64,000 nt of DNA from Sclerodactyla briareus (Eukaryota; Echinodermata; Holothuroidea; Dendrochirotida; Sclerodactylidae). The notes under the pieces were generated by a model. It worked only from the letters and a program-made list of their open reading frames with translations. It had not been told where the DNA came from and ran no database searches. The position numbers and the translations under genes were made by a program. The stretch spans positions 62,001 to 126,000 of the forward strand of contig JAODTK010000345.1 of NCBI GenBank assembly GCA_026419785.1. Direction: 5' to 3'. Positions within the stretch are counted from its first letter, which is position 1; every line of letters begins with the position of its first letter. Positions 24,950 through 34,619 of this stretch are shown here, piece after piece.

Positions 24950-27860
24950 CTTCAGTGTATTCAAATATCCCCGAGGGGCTCTCACGAGACCGAGGGAGGG
25001 GGCTCCCCGGCTCTCCGGAGCCGTGGCTAAACTCTTCCGGACCTCATTATCGGCTCTCCGGACGCTCTCACGTGCCGGGGGAGTCGGCTCTCCGGCTTTC
25101 CGGAAGCGTGGGCCGACTCTTTCGCCCTCCAGACGACTATTACGCCGTGGGCCGACTCTTCAAGACCTCCTGATCGTCTCTCGAAGTGCGGGCCGAAGCT
25201 GCGGACCCCTGATCGGAGCCCAGAGCCGTGGTCGAATTCCTCCGGACTGATCAAATTCCCGCGTGATCGCTTCCAGCCTCCCGGTATTCTTTGGAGTATG
25301 ATCGGCCTGGCCGACTTGCGGTCTCGAAGCCACAGCCGGCGCTACTGAGTAGCGGGTCGTGGATTCCAGCTATCCCTAGCCACGGACTGGCTCTTCCGGC
25401 AATTCCGGCAATCGTGGGGGTACCGTTACAGCAGAGCCAGCGCCGCGTAACGAGATCAGCTCTCCCCAGACGTTAACCGACTCGGGTGGAGGCTTCCGGA
25501 GCCTCGGGACTGGCACACCGGCCGTTGGCGACTCTTCCCGTTCCGGCTCTCTGGAGCCGCCGTCCATCTCTTCCGGCCATCGGAGCCTGATCAGCTCTGC
25601 CGACGGTCTGAGGGTCGGCTCTCCCAGTTTCTCCAGAAAACCGTCAACCGTCTCTCCGGAACCGGTACGGCTCTTCGGAACAAAGGGCACGGATCAGGGC
25701 GTGTGGCTGTCGCGGAAGCGTCGGCCCGTTGCCGGGGCTGTCCGAACGCTCGCAACGAGGCCTGGGTAGGGCTACCCGCCACGGCACGGAGGAACTCTGA
25801 CGTAGTCTTCACGAAAACTGTCCTGCAATCCTCTACCCAGCATTCCACTGTCCACCGTGATGGCACGGGCCCACGCCAGGGCCTGTGCTATAGGTCTGGT
25901 GCAGGGGTCCAATTATGGGGTAAAGTGAATATCTGAAATAGATCAACAAAACATCCTGGGTTGTGGAATCTGTGAAGTATGAATACTAGCCAATATTGGA
26001 CCACTCCCGCCCAACCCGTCCCCACTTTCCGGGCCTCACGGGCGGTCCTCGCTGTCGGATTCGCGGGGGCCTTCGCCCCCAAATCTAGGACGCCTTCGCC
26101 TGCGCGACTGGAAAAAAAAGAGAAGGGCGATGGGGGGGGCAAGATGAAAACTTTTTAAAAAAAATTGCCAGATGTTCAATGGCGCGGGGGTGGGGTCCTT
26201 AAGCTCCCCATGTGAAGGGACTTTGGAGGGCCTTGTCAACCCCCAACCGCGCGGGGTGCTAAAATCGAGTCTGCAGCTAGAGCAGACGGTCCCCGCCAGT
26301 GGACGCCCGCGGAGGCATGACGGGTAGGGTCCCACCGCGTCGGGGTTGAGGCTCCGGGGTGGGGTGTGGGGGGTGTTGTTACGGCATCCGCCACCGGAAC
26401 ACCGGTTCGTTCGGCTCCCTCCGCGCTGAGAGTGGCCTCCGGTTCGGACGCGAGATACGGCAAAAGCGCCCGAACTGGCCCGATCGGCACCCTCCGCGCC
26501 TCGGTAGAGTCCTCCGTCTCGAACGGTAGTGTCACTGCAAACCGCACCTGGCCGGCTGAGTCGGCGGCCGGCTCTTCGTCCGTATCCAGCGATGCTTTGA
26601 CTTTTCCCGCGGCGGAAATGAATCGCTATCCGAGCTTTAAGGACGGATGAGGAATCTACTACTACGACGACCATTATGGCCCTTGGCGTCTACTGTGTTT
26701 GCCCCGGTGAGACCTGCGGCTCCTTCGCCTGTTCGAGGTACGTGAACGGTCCGATGAGCAGAGGAAGAAAGGTCCTGTACCTCCGGGGTAGGGGACTCTA
26801 GGAGGTCTTGTGCCGCTTCCAACTCGCTATGGTCGACTTGAGAAGAGGCTGCTGGCGATCCCAGATGGACCTGTGATCCCTGCGGGGTCCCGTGGTTGTG
26901 GCAGCAAGTTCCAACCACCCCATGGACCGTGGCTGCGGGGCCGGCAAATTGGTCTGAGCCCCTCCCGTCTGGCCGGCTGTCTGTCCGTATCCAGCGGCCA
27001 GACCGGGCCCATTCGGTCTGGTCCAGGGCCCTCCGCCCGGATTGGTGCACGGCAACCGGCCCCGACCATTGACGGGCGGGGGGTTACACCGCAGGTCCAA
27101 CCGGGCTCACCCCGGCCGACCCGTGTTGATTCGGCTTCCCCTCCGCGCCGGTAGGGCTTCCTGGGCCCGTTACTGGTCTGGTTTAACCGCATCCAACCGA
27201 AGGCTTCACCCCCGGCCGGACTCGGTTGGGGCGTCTCCGCTCAGGGGCGTCGCCGGACTTGCCCCCGGCCCGTTACGGGCAGTTACCGTCAGTTCCAACC
27301 GAGGCTCACCCCGGCCGGACCCGGTTGGGTCGGCTCCCTCCGCGCCGGGGGGGGCCCCGGCCCGTGACGGCCGGGTACCCGCAGTCGAACCGAGGATCAC
27401 CCCGGCAGGACCCCGGTTGGGTCGGCTCCCTTTCCGTCGCCGTGATGGGCCTCCGGCCCGGACGGGGGTGTTACGGACCCGAGCCGGAACCCCGGCACCG
27501 ACAAAGTCTTTGTGCGAGACCGCCGAAGGAATCCGAATCGCGGGCTTTTAGATCACCCGTCCCAGTCCTAGGACCCGTCGGGATGATCCAGATCTCCATG
27601 CCCCGGGGAAGGCCGGCTCCACCCGGCTAACACACCCCTGCCCCGAAAGGGGCCGAGCTCGCAGTCTTCTTGGTACGACCTTCTCCCTTCTTCCTCCCAG
27701 GGGTCTTCCTCGAGGCCCGAAGACGTGACTACCTCTCGGCGACGATCCCCGCCTTCTTCACTTCCGACGCCGTGAGTCCGCACGGGGTTACGGGCCTCGG
27801 CGCCACAATGACATACCCGCTACCTTCTCGAGTCTGGCCAGCAGCTGGGACAACTTGATG
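24950..27860. other. GC- and CpG-rich block, possible fossil retroelement
   Basis: About 2.9 kb is strikingly richer in G+C and CpG than everything around it. It has no rRNA, tRNA or clear domain. Open frames occur on both strands, as expected from GC-rich DNA; the minus strand around 26.0-26.7 kb has an acidic, Pro/Ala-rich composition but no motif I know. With the flanking direct repeats it could be the remains of a retroelement of LTR or DIRS/Penelope kind; it looks broken and the class is not established. Confidence 0.35.
27030..27520. repeat. Tandem repeat of ~92-101 bp, 4-5 units, in the GC-rich block
   Basis: The phrase GGTTGGGTCGGCTCCCTCCG (with variants) recurs at about 27124, 27225, 27324 and 27416. 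Between them 'ccgaggctcaccccggccgg' and 'gcccgtgacgg' recur in order. Unit lengths are about 101, 99 and 92. Confidence 0.7.
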
Positions 27861-27869
27861 AGCCTACAA

Positions 27870-28330
27870 AACGGCCACATTTCTCCAACTGAAGAGAAAG
27901 GCCAGCTGAGGAAGTATTTACGTCCATGAACCCCGTTCACGGACATTAAAAATCAATACAAGGACAACGTAAGCATTACATCGACCCAACGGCGAACCAA
28001 GGTACAAGCTTCCCCTTTCTCCAACTACCGAGAAGGACGCTGAGGAGTCTCTACGTTCATGAACCCTCGATCATGGACATAGAGTCAATAACATGGTAAA
28101 GTAGCATAAATAAGTGACACATTGAATATCGGCGAGCAAAGGGGTGAGCATCCCATTTCTCCATACAATGGAGAAGTGGTAAGTGGTATGCATAAGTATC
28201 ATCAATAATTGACGCTCGGAAATGGAAACGGCCCACTTCTCCCTAACTGGGAAGGGGCCGCTGAGGAGGGGGTCTCTATTACCACGAACCCTCACCCACG
28301 CGCATAAAGCCAATCTCTTATATAATATCA
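27870..28330. repeat. ~136-bp imperfect tandem repeat with small hairpins
   Basis: Four related units start near 27880, 28016, 28153 and 28232 (last spacing shortened). Each carries TTCTCC...GAGAAG-type hairpins, 'gctgaggag', a pyrimidine stretch, and CATGAACC...CATGGACAT-like inverted words. It lies at the right side of the GC-rich block. Confidence 0.5.
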
Positions 28331-28589
28331 ACAGGGAACATGCGTAACACATTAAAAAAGTGCGAAGTACAGCTCACACGAAGGCAACGAGCCGATATTC
28401 AAGGAGCCCATCCAAAAGTGGAAACTATGGGCAGTTTAAACCTTACAGTAATACGGCTCGCACGCAATGGCACGAGACGAATTTATGCATGAAAAACCAT
28501 AATACATACAGGACGAAGGATGCTACTCCGAGTTCCGTCCCCCTCTCTCACTCGATTCACTCGATTTAACTAGAATCCCTAGCGCTGCG

Positions 28590-28870
28590 CGTGGACACTC
28601 CCCAACCAGGGACGGGGAGGGGAAGGGAAGGTAGGGAAAGGGGACCCAGGGGAAGGAGGGGGGAGAGGGCGGGCAGGCAGGCAGGGAAGCACCCGGACAA
28701 CAAGTCCCAGCCAGGTGCACGTAACACAATAAGGGCCGAAGTTTCACACGCAAGTGGACGTTAGGCAGTAGGGACGGGGTACACGAAACTGTGTAGGTGC
28801 AGCTTAGGCTAACAAAAGGACTTACGCAAAACGAGATCGAGAGAGAGAATAAGTTCCTTCAAAAACGTCA
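28590..28870 (+). repeat. Right diverged direct repeat of the GC-rich block
   Basis: Counterpart of 24120-24400: G/A-rich start, 'gggaagcacccgg', 'aagtcccagcc', 'gttaggcagtaggga', and 'acttacgcaaaacgagatcgag'. Both are in the same orientation and about 4.5 kb apart. Confidence 0.45.
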
Positions 28871-28984
28871 TCATCCGTAGAAAAACGTTTGGGAATAGGT
28901 GAAATAACTGTAGACCGGTTGATCACATGATTAAAACGATGATTGGAGTCGTAAGACTAAATCTAAAGGGTGAAATTCTTGCCG

Positions 28985-29035
28985 AATTTCTAAGCCAAGA
29001 TGCTCAATGTAGACGAAACGTCGGCAAAACGAGCA
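28985..29035 (+). other. Possible Penelope/DIRS-type terminal motif
   Basis: 'agatgctcaatgtagacg' followed by AAACGTCGGCAAA resembles the GAAGATGCTC...CGAAACGTC signature often found near the 3' end of Penelope-like and related retroelements. It is a single short match beside the GC-rich block, so weak on its own. Confidence 0.3.
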
Positions 29036-29039
29036 GGGC

Positions 29040-29145
29040 GATGGGGTGGCCAACCCGGACTTTTTGTGTTATTGCCAGATGTTCAATGGCGCGGGGGTGG
29101 GGATGCACGGGTCCAATATGGGGGAAGGTGAATATCTGAAATAGG
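29040..29145 (+). repeat. Dispersed GGGGTGGCCAACCCGG repeat
   Basis: This is the best-preserved copy of the family also at 4879-4985 and 42783-42890. Fragments of it occur inside the GC-rich block: its right half at 25895-25940 ('gtccaattatggggtaaagtgaatatct') and its left half at 26164-26203 ('attgccagatgttcaatggcgcg'). Confidence 0.6.
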
Positions 29146-29146
29146 C

Positions 29147-29540
29147 TTATCTTGTTCTTATATAGCTTTCCATGTTGGAGACATGCTCAAGGTGCTTTAC
29201 AGATATTACCCTGCATCACTAGAAAAAAAAAAATGGAAATGTTTACACCATACTATACAGCCCGCACCTCTTGATTGTTCTCTCTGTGAGCCATTCCAGT
29301 AGGTCATTTCATTGTGTCCCCTTTGGGATTCCAATAGGGGTTCAATACAACGCCATACTCTTCACAAGTCACCTAACAAGGTACCCACTTTACATGTGGG
29401 TGACATGAGACATTCAGGAAAAACTGCCTAATACAACAGCACTGTGGAAAAACAGTCTTTGGGCTCAATGGGCCCATGCTCAACATCAGTGTTTTGCAGT
29501 ATGGAGCTCTACTGACTAAGCTAATCCGCCAGCACACATC
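29147..29540 (-). mobile_element. tRNA-derived SINE, minus strand
   Basis: Read on the minus strand, 29471-29535 is tRNA-like: GGCGGATTAGCTTAGTCAGTAGAGC contains a good A-box (split here: GGCGGAT + TAGCTTAGTCAG), then an anticodon-like CTGCAAA and a degenerate B-box (TGTTGAGCATGGGCCC). It is followed by the central part typical of invertebrate SINEs ('actgcct.....acaacagcactgtgg', 'gtgggtacc'), and ends with 'ctgtaaagcacc.ttgagcat...agctatataa'. The length of about 395 bp fits. It has no protein product; such elements move with LINE machinery. Confidence 0.65.
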
Positions 29541-29689
29541 CACGTTGAACCTCATGACCTCAGTCGCGTTTTAATCAGAAATCTACAAGCTGAATGGTGC
29601 ACTACCAGAGGAACATTATGACAAGATTTCAGGAATCTATAATTGTAGGAGATACATTTTGTCATTGAAACAATGGCCTTTTGTTCCCC

Positions 29690-30672
29690 ATGGGTTGTTG
29701 GATGGCCCAATGTGGCCAGGTTCTTCCAAATTACTCTCAAGGGTGATGTGGGTTGTGAACGGGTGTTTGTCTGTAACTCACCCACTCTCTCCAAAGAACT
29801 TCAAGGAGTGTGTGGGTTGTTGAATGGGTTAACTCTGCCCACCCTCTTCAACAGTAATCTCAAGGGTGTTGTGGGTGTGAACGGTGTAACTATGCCCACC
29901 TCTCCAAATTACTCTCATGGAGGTGTTGTGGGTTGTTGAATGGGTGGAACTGCCCAACCCTCTCCAAATTCCTCTCAGGGTGATGTTGCGTGGTGTTGAA
30001 CGGGGGAACTCCACCCACACTCGCCAAATTACTCTCAAGGGTGATGTTGGTTGTTGAACGGGTGTAACTCCACCCACCCTCTCCAAATACTCTCAAGGGT
30101 GTTGTGGGTTGTTGAACGGGTGTAACTCTGCCCACCCTCTTCAAATTACTCTCAAGGGTGTTGTGGGTTGATGAACGGGTGTAACTCTGCCACCCTCTCC
30201 AAATTACTCTCAGGGTGATGTGGTTGTTGAACGGGTGTAACTCTGCCCACCCTCTCCAAATTACTCTCAAGGGTGATGTGGTTGTTGAACGGGTGTAACT
30301 CTGCCACCCTCTCCAAATTACTCTCAAGGTGATGTGGGTGTTGAATGGGTGTAACTCTGCCACCCTCTCCAAATTACTCTCAAGGTGATGTGGTTGTTGA
30401 ACGGGTGTAACTCTGCTCACCTTCTCCAAATTACTCTCAAGGGTGATGTGGGTTGTTGAATGGGTGTAACTCTGCCCACCCTCTCCAAATTACTCTCAAG
30501 GGTGATGTGGGTTGTTGAACGGGTGTAACTCTGCTCACCTTCTCCAAATTACTCTCAAGGTGATGTGGGTGTTGAATGGGTGTAACTCTGCCCACCCTCT
30601 TCAAATTACTCTCAAGGTGATGTGGGTGTTGAATGGGTGTAACTCTGCCCACCCTCTTCAAATTACTCTGCA
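29690..30672 (+). repeat. 59-bp minisatellite, about 16-17 units
   Basis: The unit includes GGGTTGTTGAACGGGTGTAA, CTCTGCCCACCCTCTCC and AAATTACTCTCAAGGGTGATGT. Adjacent unit starts are exactly 59 bp apart where well preserved (30431 to 30490). Several units lack one or two bases in the same places (GGGTG to GGTG). It ends 18 bp below the splice donor of the kinase exon at 30690-30883, so it is intronic. Confidence 0.9.
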
Positions 30673-30689
30673 TGCAGAGTGACCCATAC

Positions 30690-30883
30690 TTGCAAATCAT
30701 GACCCGGCTAGGCCAAGTCCTGGCCCACCTTGCAAATTGTTGTTTTCACCAACGAGCACATTTCGGCATTTCGTGCATCCAGGTCCCTGTGTATGTAGTT
30801 CTGTGATTCGAGGTATGCCATCCCTGTAGCCACCTGCGCAGACATGTCAATCAGCTCTGGCAATTTCAACCTGGCCCCATTGT
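30690..30883 (-). CDS. Src-family tyrosine kinase (FRK/Src42A-like), catalytic-loop/DFG exon
   Basis: The exon has an acceptor (CTCACCACCAG) and donor (CAA/GTATGG) on the minus strand. It encodes [20 protein letters not shown], then [14 protein letters not shown] (catalytic loop; SFKs have HRDLAARN, so one Ala reads Asp here). After frame changes it continues with words matching VLVGENN-ICKV and DFGLAR. The length (194 bp) fits the SFK exon that runs from alphaE to just after DFG. Several single-base differences interrupt the frame downstream of HRDL. The protein would phosphorylate tyrosines at the inner face of the plasma membrane. Later C-lobe exons (APE, alphaF) were not found below this point. 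Confidence 0.85.
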
Positions 30884-30974
30884 CTGGTGGTGAGATGACA
30901 ACCGAATGATGGGTTTAATTGAATATTTAATACTTTTAGGCAGTCTCTTAGCTAGAGAATTGTAGATGAAGTCA

Positions 30975-31222
30975 CCTTATTATGGGCCCACAACCAGAGT
31001 TTCAGTGGCCCACAGCCAGAGTAATAATTCACTGGCCCACATCTGGAGTAATAAGCCACTGGCCCACAACCAGAGTAATTATTCAGTGGCCTGCAACCCC
31101 ATTGTAATCATTGGCCCACAACCGAGTAGTCATCAACAGGCCCACAACGGAGTAATAATTCAGTAGTGGATAATTATTCTGGTTGTGGGCCACTGGAACT
31201 CTGGTTGTGGGCTACTTGATTA
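30975..31222. repeat. Left remnant of the 27-bp minisatellite, with an inversion
   Basis: Units here read GGCCCACAACCAGAGTAATA (reverse of the main array's unit) up to about 31155, then switch to the forward orientation (TTATTCTGGTTGTGGGCCACTGG) to 31222. The units have GTGGGCC rather than the GGGGGCC of the main array, so they are an older, less homogenised edge. The transposon at 31223-32354 separates them from the main array. Confidence 0.75.
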
Positions 31223-32354
31223 TAGCGTTCAAACGATTATCGGTATCGGAATCGGCCCGATTATGGCATAATCGGAATCGTTAAATTGCTCATCTAGTTA
31301 CGATCACGAGATACTGATTACCCATAGCACATGGGCAGCAGAAATTTCAACATTTTCCGCTCAAATGGAACACTATGTACATAAACACACATTCAAAATT
31401 TCACACCGGTTGAAGCAAAAATGTCTTGCAATTTCCACATGCTCTGGGCATCCCCCCCCCCCTCCGAAACCCGCCCTCCCCGATAAATAAAACTCACAAA
31501 ACGATCGTTCATTCAGCCGTAAAAATAACGAGGTTATATGCTGTGCATCGCGCTATCATGCACATATGACTGAGACACACTCAAACTATGAATGGCATAT
31601 GCTACCACGGGACCATTGCCTCAATTTGGCCATGGGATACCGAAGCAAGACATGACCGGAAATTGATTGGGAATGTGCTAAAATCATTGCAACAACTAAT
31701 AATATAGGCGTTTACCAGTGAGAAATTGGTGAATCAAAACCCATCATTCATGCATTGAGTACCGTAGGTCTACGCGAGTCACAGGCCACAGCAACATTTT
31801 GGTGAATCGGCGGCCGCTACCGCTCGAGTGTTTCAGTCTTAACCACAGGGCCTATGCGAAACCCCATAGAAGTTAAGTGTGTGCGGAGAGATGATCGAAC
31901 GTTGATGTTACCGCCACACCAATTGTGTACACACATAAACACTGTTGTTTGTGTATGGTGTATGCAAGGAGAGTTTTTCAGGCTTCTGTGTAGCCAGCCG
32001 CGCTTATCGACTTATGAATATTCACAAGGAGAATCGGAGCTTCCGAAACACAATTCGAAAGGGCGTAACCTTGATTTTTGTTTCTTCACCGGGAGCCAAA
32101 CATATGCAGCAATAAAAAGATGGAATCTGTTAGGTATTGACTAAACCCAAAGCTGAAGTATGACTACCCCTGTAGGCCTATTGATGGGATTTAAACTCAG
32201 GGAAGTGGGCTCATTAATGCAATGGACATATGTGAACGTGTATGTGCTGACTTGAATAATCGTATCGTAACAATTATTGTAAGGAAATGAACCCGATATG
32301 GAAAAATTAATCGGTAATCGGAACATCCGATTATTGCATATCGTTTGAACAATA
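31223..32354. mobile_element. hAT-like element inserted in the 27-bp minisatellite
   Basis: The left end is TAGCGTTCAAACGATTATCGG. The right end, reversed, is TATTGTTCAAACGATATGC. Sub-terminal CGATTA/TCGG words occur at both ends. The flanking target duplication is CTTGATTA / CTTGATTC (7/8), and CTTGATTA is part of the minisatellite unit, so the insertion point is inside the array. It is 1132 bp long with no transposase ORF. The inside is homologous (reverse orientation) to 60750-62871. Confidence 0.85.
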
Positions 32355-32362
32355 CTTGATTC

Positions 32363-34455
32363 TCACTCTGGCTGTGGGCTGGTGGATTATTACTCTGGTT
32401 GGGGGCCAGTGAACTATTTTTCTGGTTGTGGGCCAGTGGATTATTACTCTGGTTGGGGGCCACTTGATTATTACTCAGGTTGGGGGCCACTTGATTATTA
32501 CTCAGGTTGGGGGCCACTTGATTATTACTCAGGTTGGGGGCCACTTGATTATTACTCAGGTTGGGGGCCACTTGATTATTACTCAGGTTGGGGGCCACTT
32601 GATTATTACTCAGGTTGGGGGCCAGTGGATTATTACTCTGGTTGGGGGCCAGTGGATCATTACTCTGGTTGGGGGCCACTTGATATTACTCTGGTAGGGG
32701 GGCACTTGATTATTACTCTGTTTGGGGGCCACTTGATTATTACTCTGGTTGGGGGCCATGGATTATTACTCTGGTTGAGGGCCACTTGATTATACTCTGG
32801 TTGGGGGCCAGTGGATCATTACTCTGGTTGGGGGCCAGTGGATCATTACTCTGGTTGGGGGCCACTTGATTATTACTCTGGTTGGGGGCCACTTGATTAT
32901 TACTCTGGTTGGGGGCCACTTGATTATTACTCAGGTTGGGGGCCACTTGATTATTACTCAGGTTGGGGGCCACTTGATTATTACTCAGGTTGGGGGCCAC
33001 TTGATTATTACTCTGGTTGGGGGCCAGTGGATTATTACTCTGGTTGGGGGCCACTTGATTATACTCTGGTTGGGGGCCACTTGATTATTACTCAGGTTGG
33101 GGGCCAGTGGATCATTACTCTGGTTGGGGGCCAGTGGATTATTACTCTGGTTGAGGGCCACTTGATTATTACTCAGGTTGGGGGCCAGTGGATCATTACT
33201 CTGGTTGGGGGCCAGTGGATTATTACTCTGGTTGGGGGCCAGTGGATTATTACTCTGGTTGGGGGCCACTTGATTATTACTCTGGTTGAGGGCCACTTGA
33301 TTATTACTCAGGTTGGGGGCCACTTGATTATTACTCAGGTTGGGGGCCACTTGATTATTACTCTGGTTGGGGGCCACTTGATTATTACTCTGGTTGAGGG
33401 CCACTTGATTATTACTCAGGTTGGGGGCCACTTGATTATTACTCTGGTTGGGGGCCACTTGATTATTACTCAGGTTGGGGGCCACTTGATTATTACTCTG
33501 GTTGAGGGCCACTTGATTATTACTCAGGTTGGGGGCCACTTGATTATACTCTGGTTGGGGGCCAGTGGATTATTACTCTGGTTGGGGGCCACTTGATTAT
33601 TACTCAGGTTGGGGGCCACTTGATTATTACTCAGGTTGGGGGCCACTTGATTATTACTCTGTTTGGGGGCCAGTGGATCATTACTCTGGTTGGGGGCCAC
33701 TTGATTATTACTCAGGTTGGGGGCCACTTGATTATTACTCAGGTTGGGGGCCACTTGATTATTACTCAGGTTGGGGGCCAGTGGATTATTACTCTGGTTG
33801 GGGGCCAGTGGATCATTACTCTGGTTGGGGGCCACTTGATTATTACTCTGGTTGGGGGCCACTTGATTATTACTCAGGTTGGGGGCCACTTGATTATTAC
33901 TCTGGTTGGGGGCCAGTGGATCATTACTCTGGTTGGGGGCCAGTGGATCATTACTCTGGTTGGGGGCCACTTGATTATACTCTGGTTGGGGGCCAGTGGA
34001 TCATTACTCTGGTTGGGGGCCACTTGGTTATTACTCTGGTAGGGGGGCACTTGATTATTACTCAGGTTGGGGGCCACTTGATTATTACTCAGGTTGGGGG
34101 CCACTTGATTATTACTCTGGTTGGGGGCCACTTGATTATTACTCAGGTTGGGGGCCACTTGATTATTACTCTGGTTGGGGGCCACTTGATTATACTCTGG
34201 TTGGGGGCCAGTGGATCATTACTCTGGTTGGGGGCCACTTGATTATTACTCAGGTTGGGGGCCAGTGGATCATTACTCTGGTTGGGGGCCACTTGATTAT
34301 TACTCTGGTTGAGGGCCACTTGATTATTACTCAGGTTGGGGGCCACTTGATTATTACTCAGGTTGGGGGCCACTTGATTATACTCTGGTTGGGGGCCACT
34401 TGATTATACTCTGGTTGGGGGCCAGTGGATCATTACTCTGGTTGGGGGCCACTTG
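32363..34455 (+). repeat. 27-bp minisatellite, about 77 units
   Basis: The unit is GGGGGCCACTTGATTATTAC + TCTGGTT. Variants are ordered, not random: CAGTGG units nearly always end CTCTGG, CACTTG units end CTCAGG or CTCTGG, and a 26-bp form lacking one base (GATTATACT) recurs at about 32790, 33057, 33543, 33973, 34190, 34379 and 34404. Because 27 is a multiple of 3 the array stays open in several frames on both strands, so the repetitive 'proteins' it could encode are artefacts. It lies in the kinase intron between 37515 and 30883. Confidence 0.95.
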
Positions 34456-34619
34456 TTTTCCACCAGAATTCACCCTCGATTCTCACCGTAAACAATAGGT
34501 TATGTGAACTCCATAAGAAAGCTCATACCAAATTTCAACTTGGTCACACCCAGTATTCTGAACTTATCACATTTACTAGGTTCAGACTTTCTTCTGTGCC
34601 CTTTAGATGAGCTCTTACC

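Noticed and set aside
26036-26674. 212-codon minus-strand ORF as a protein-coding gene
   Set aside because: GC-rich sequence gives long chance ORFs; the overlapping frame is equally open and no domain was recognised.
25000-28900. Ribosomal RNA gene or spacer in the GC-rich block
   Set aside because: No stretch matching conserved 18S, 5.8S or 28S cores was found; the GGTGAAATTCTTG word at 28970 lacks its rRNA surroundings.
29890-30700. Minus-strand repetitive ORFs of 179 and 87 codons
   Set aside because: They fall within the 59-bp minisatellite and are not conserved in frame, since 59 is not a multiple of 3.
32196-34403. Long apparent repetitive proteins on both strands (up to 261 codons)
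   Set aside because: They are translations of the 27-bp minisatellite; several frames on both strands are open because the unit is a multiple of 3 without stops.
32363-34455. CRISPR array
   Set aside because: Repeats are directly adjacent with no unique spacers, and the genome is eukaryotic.
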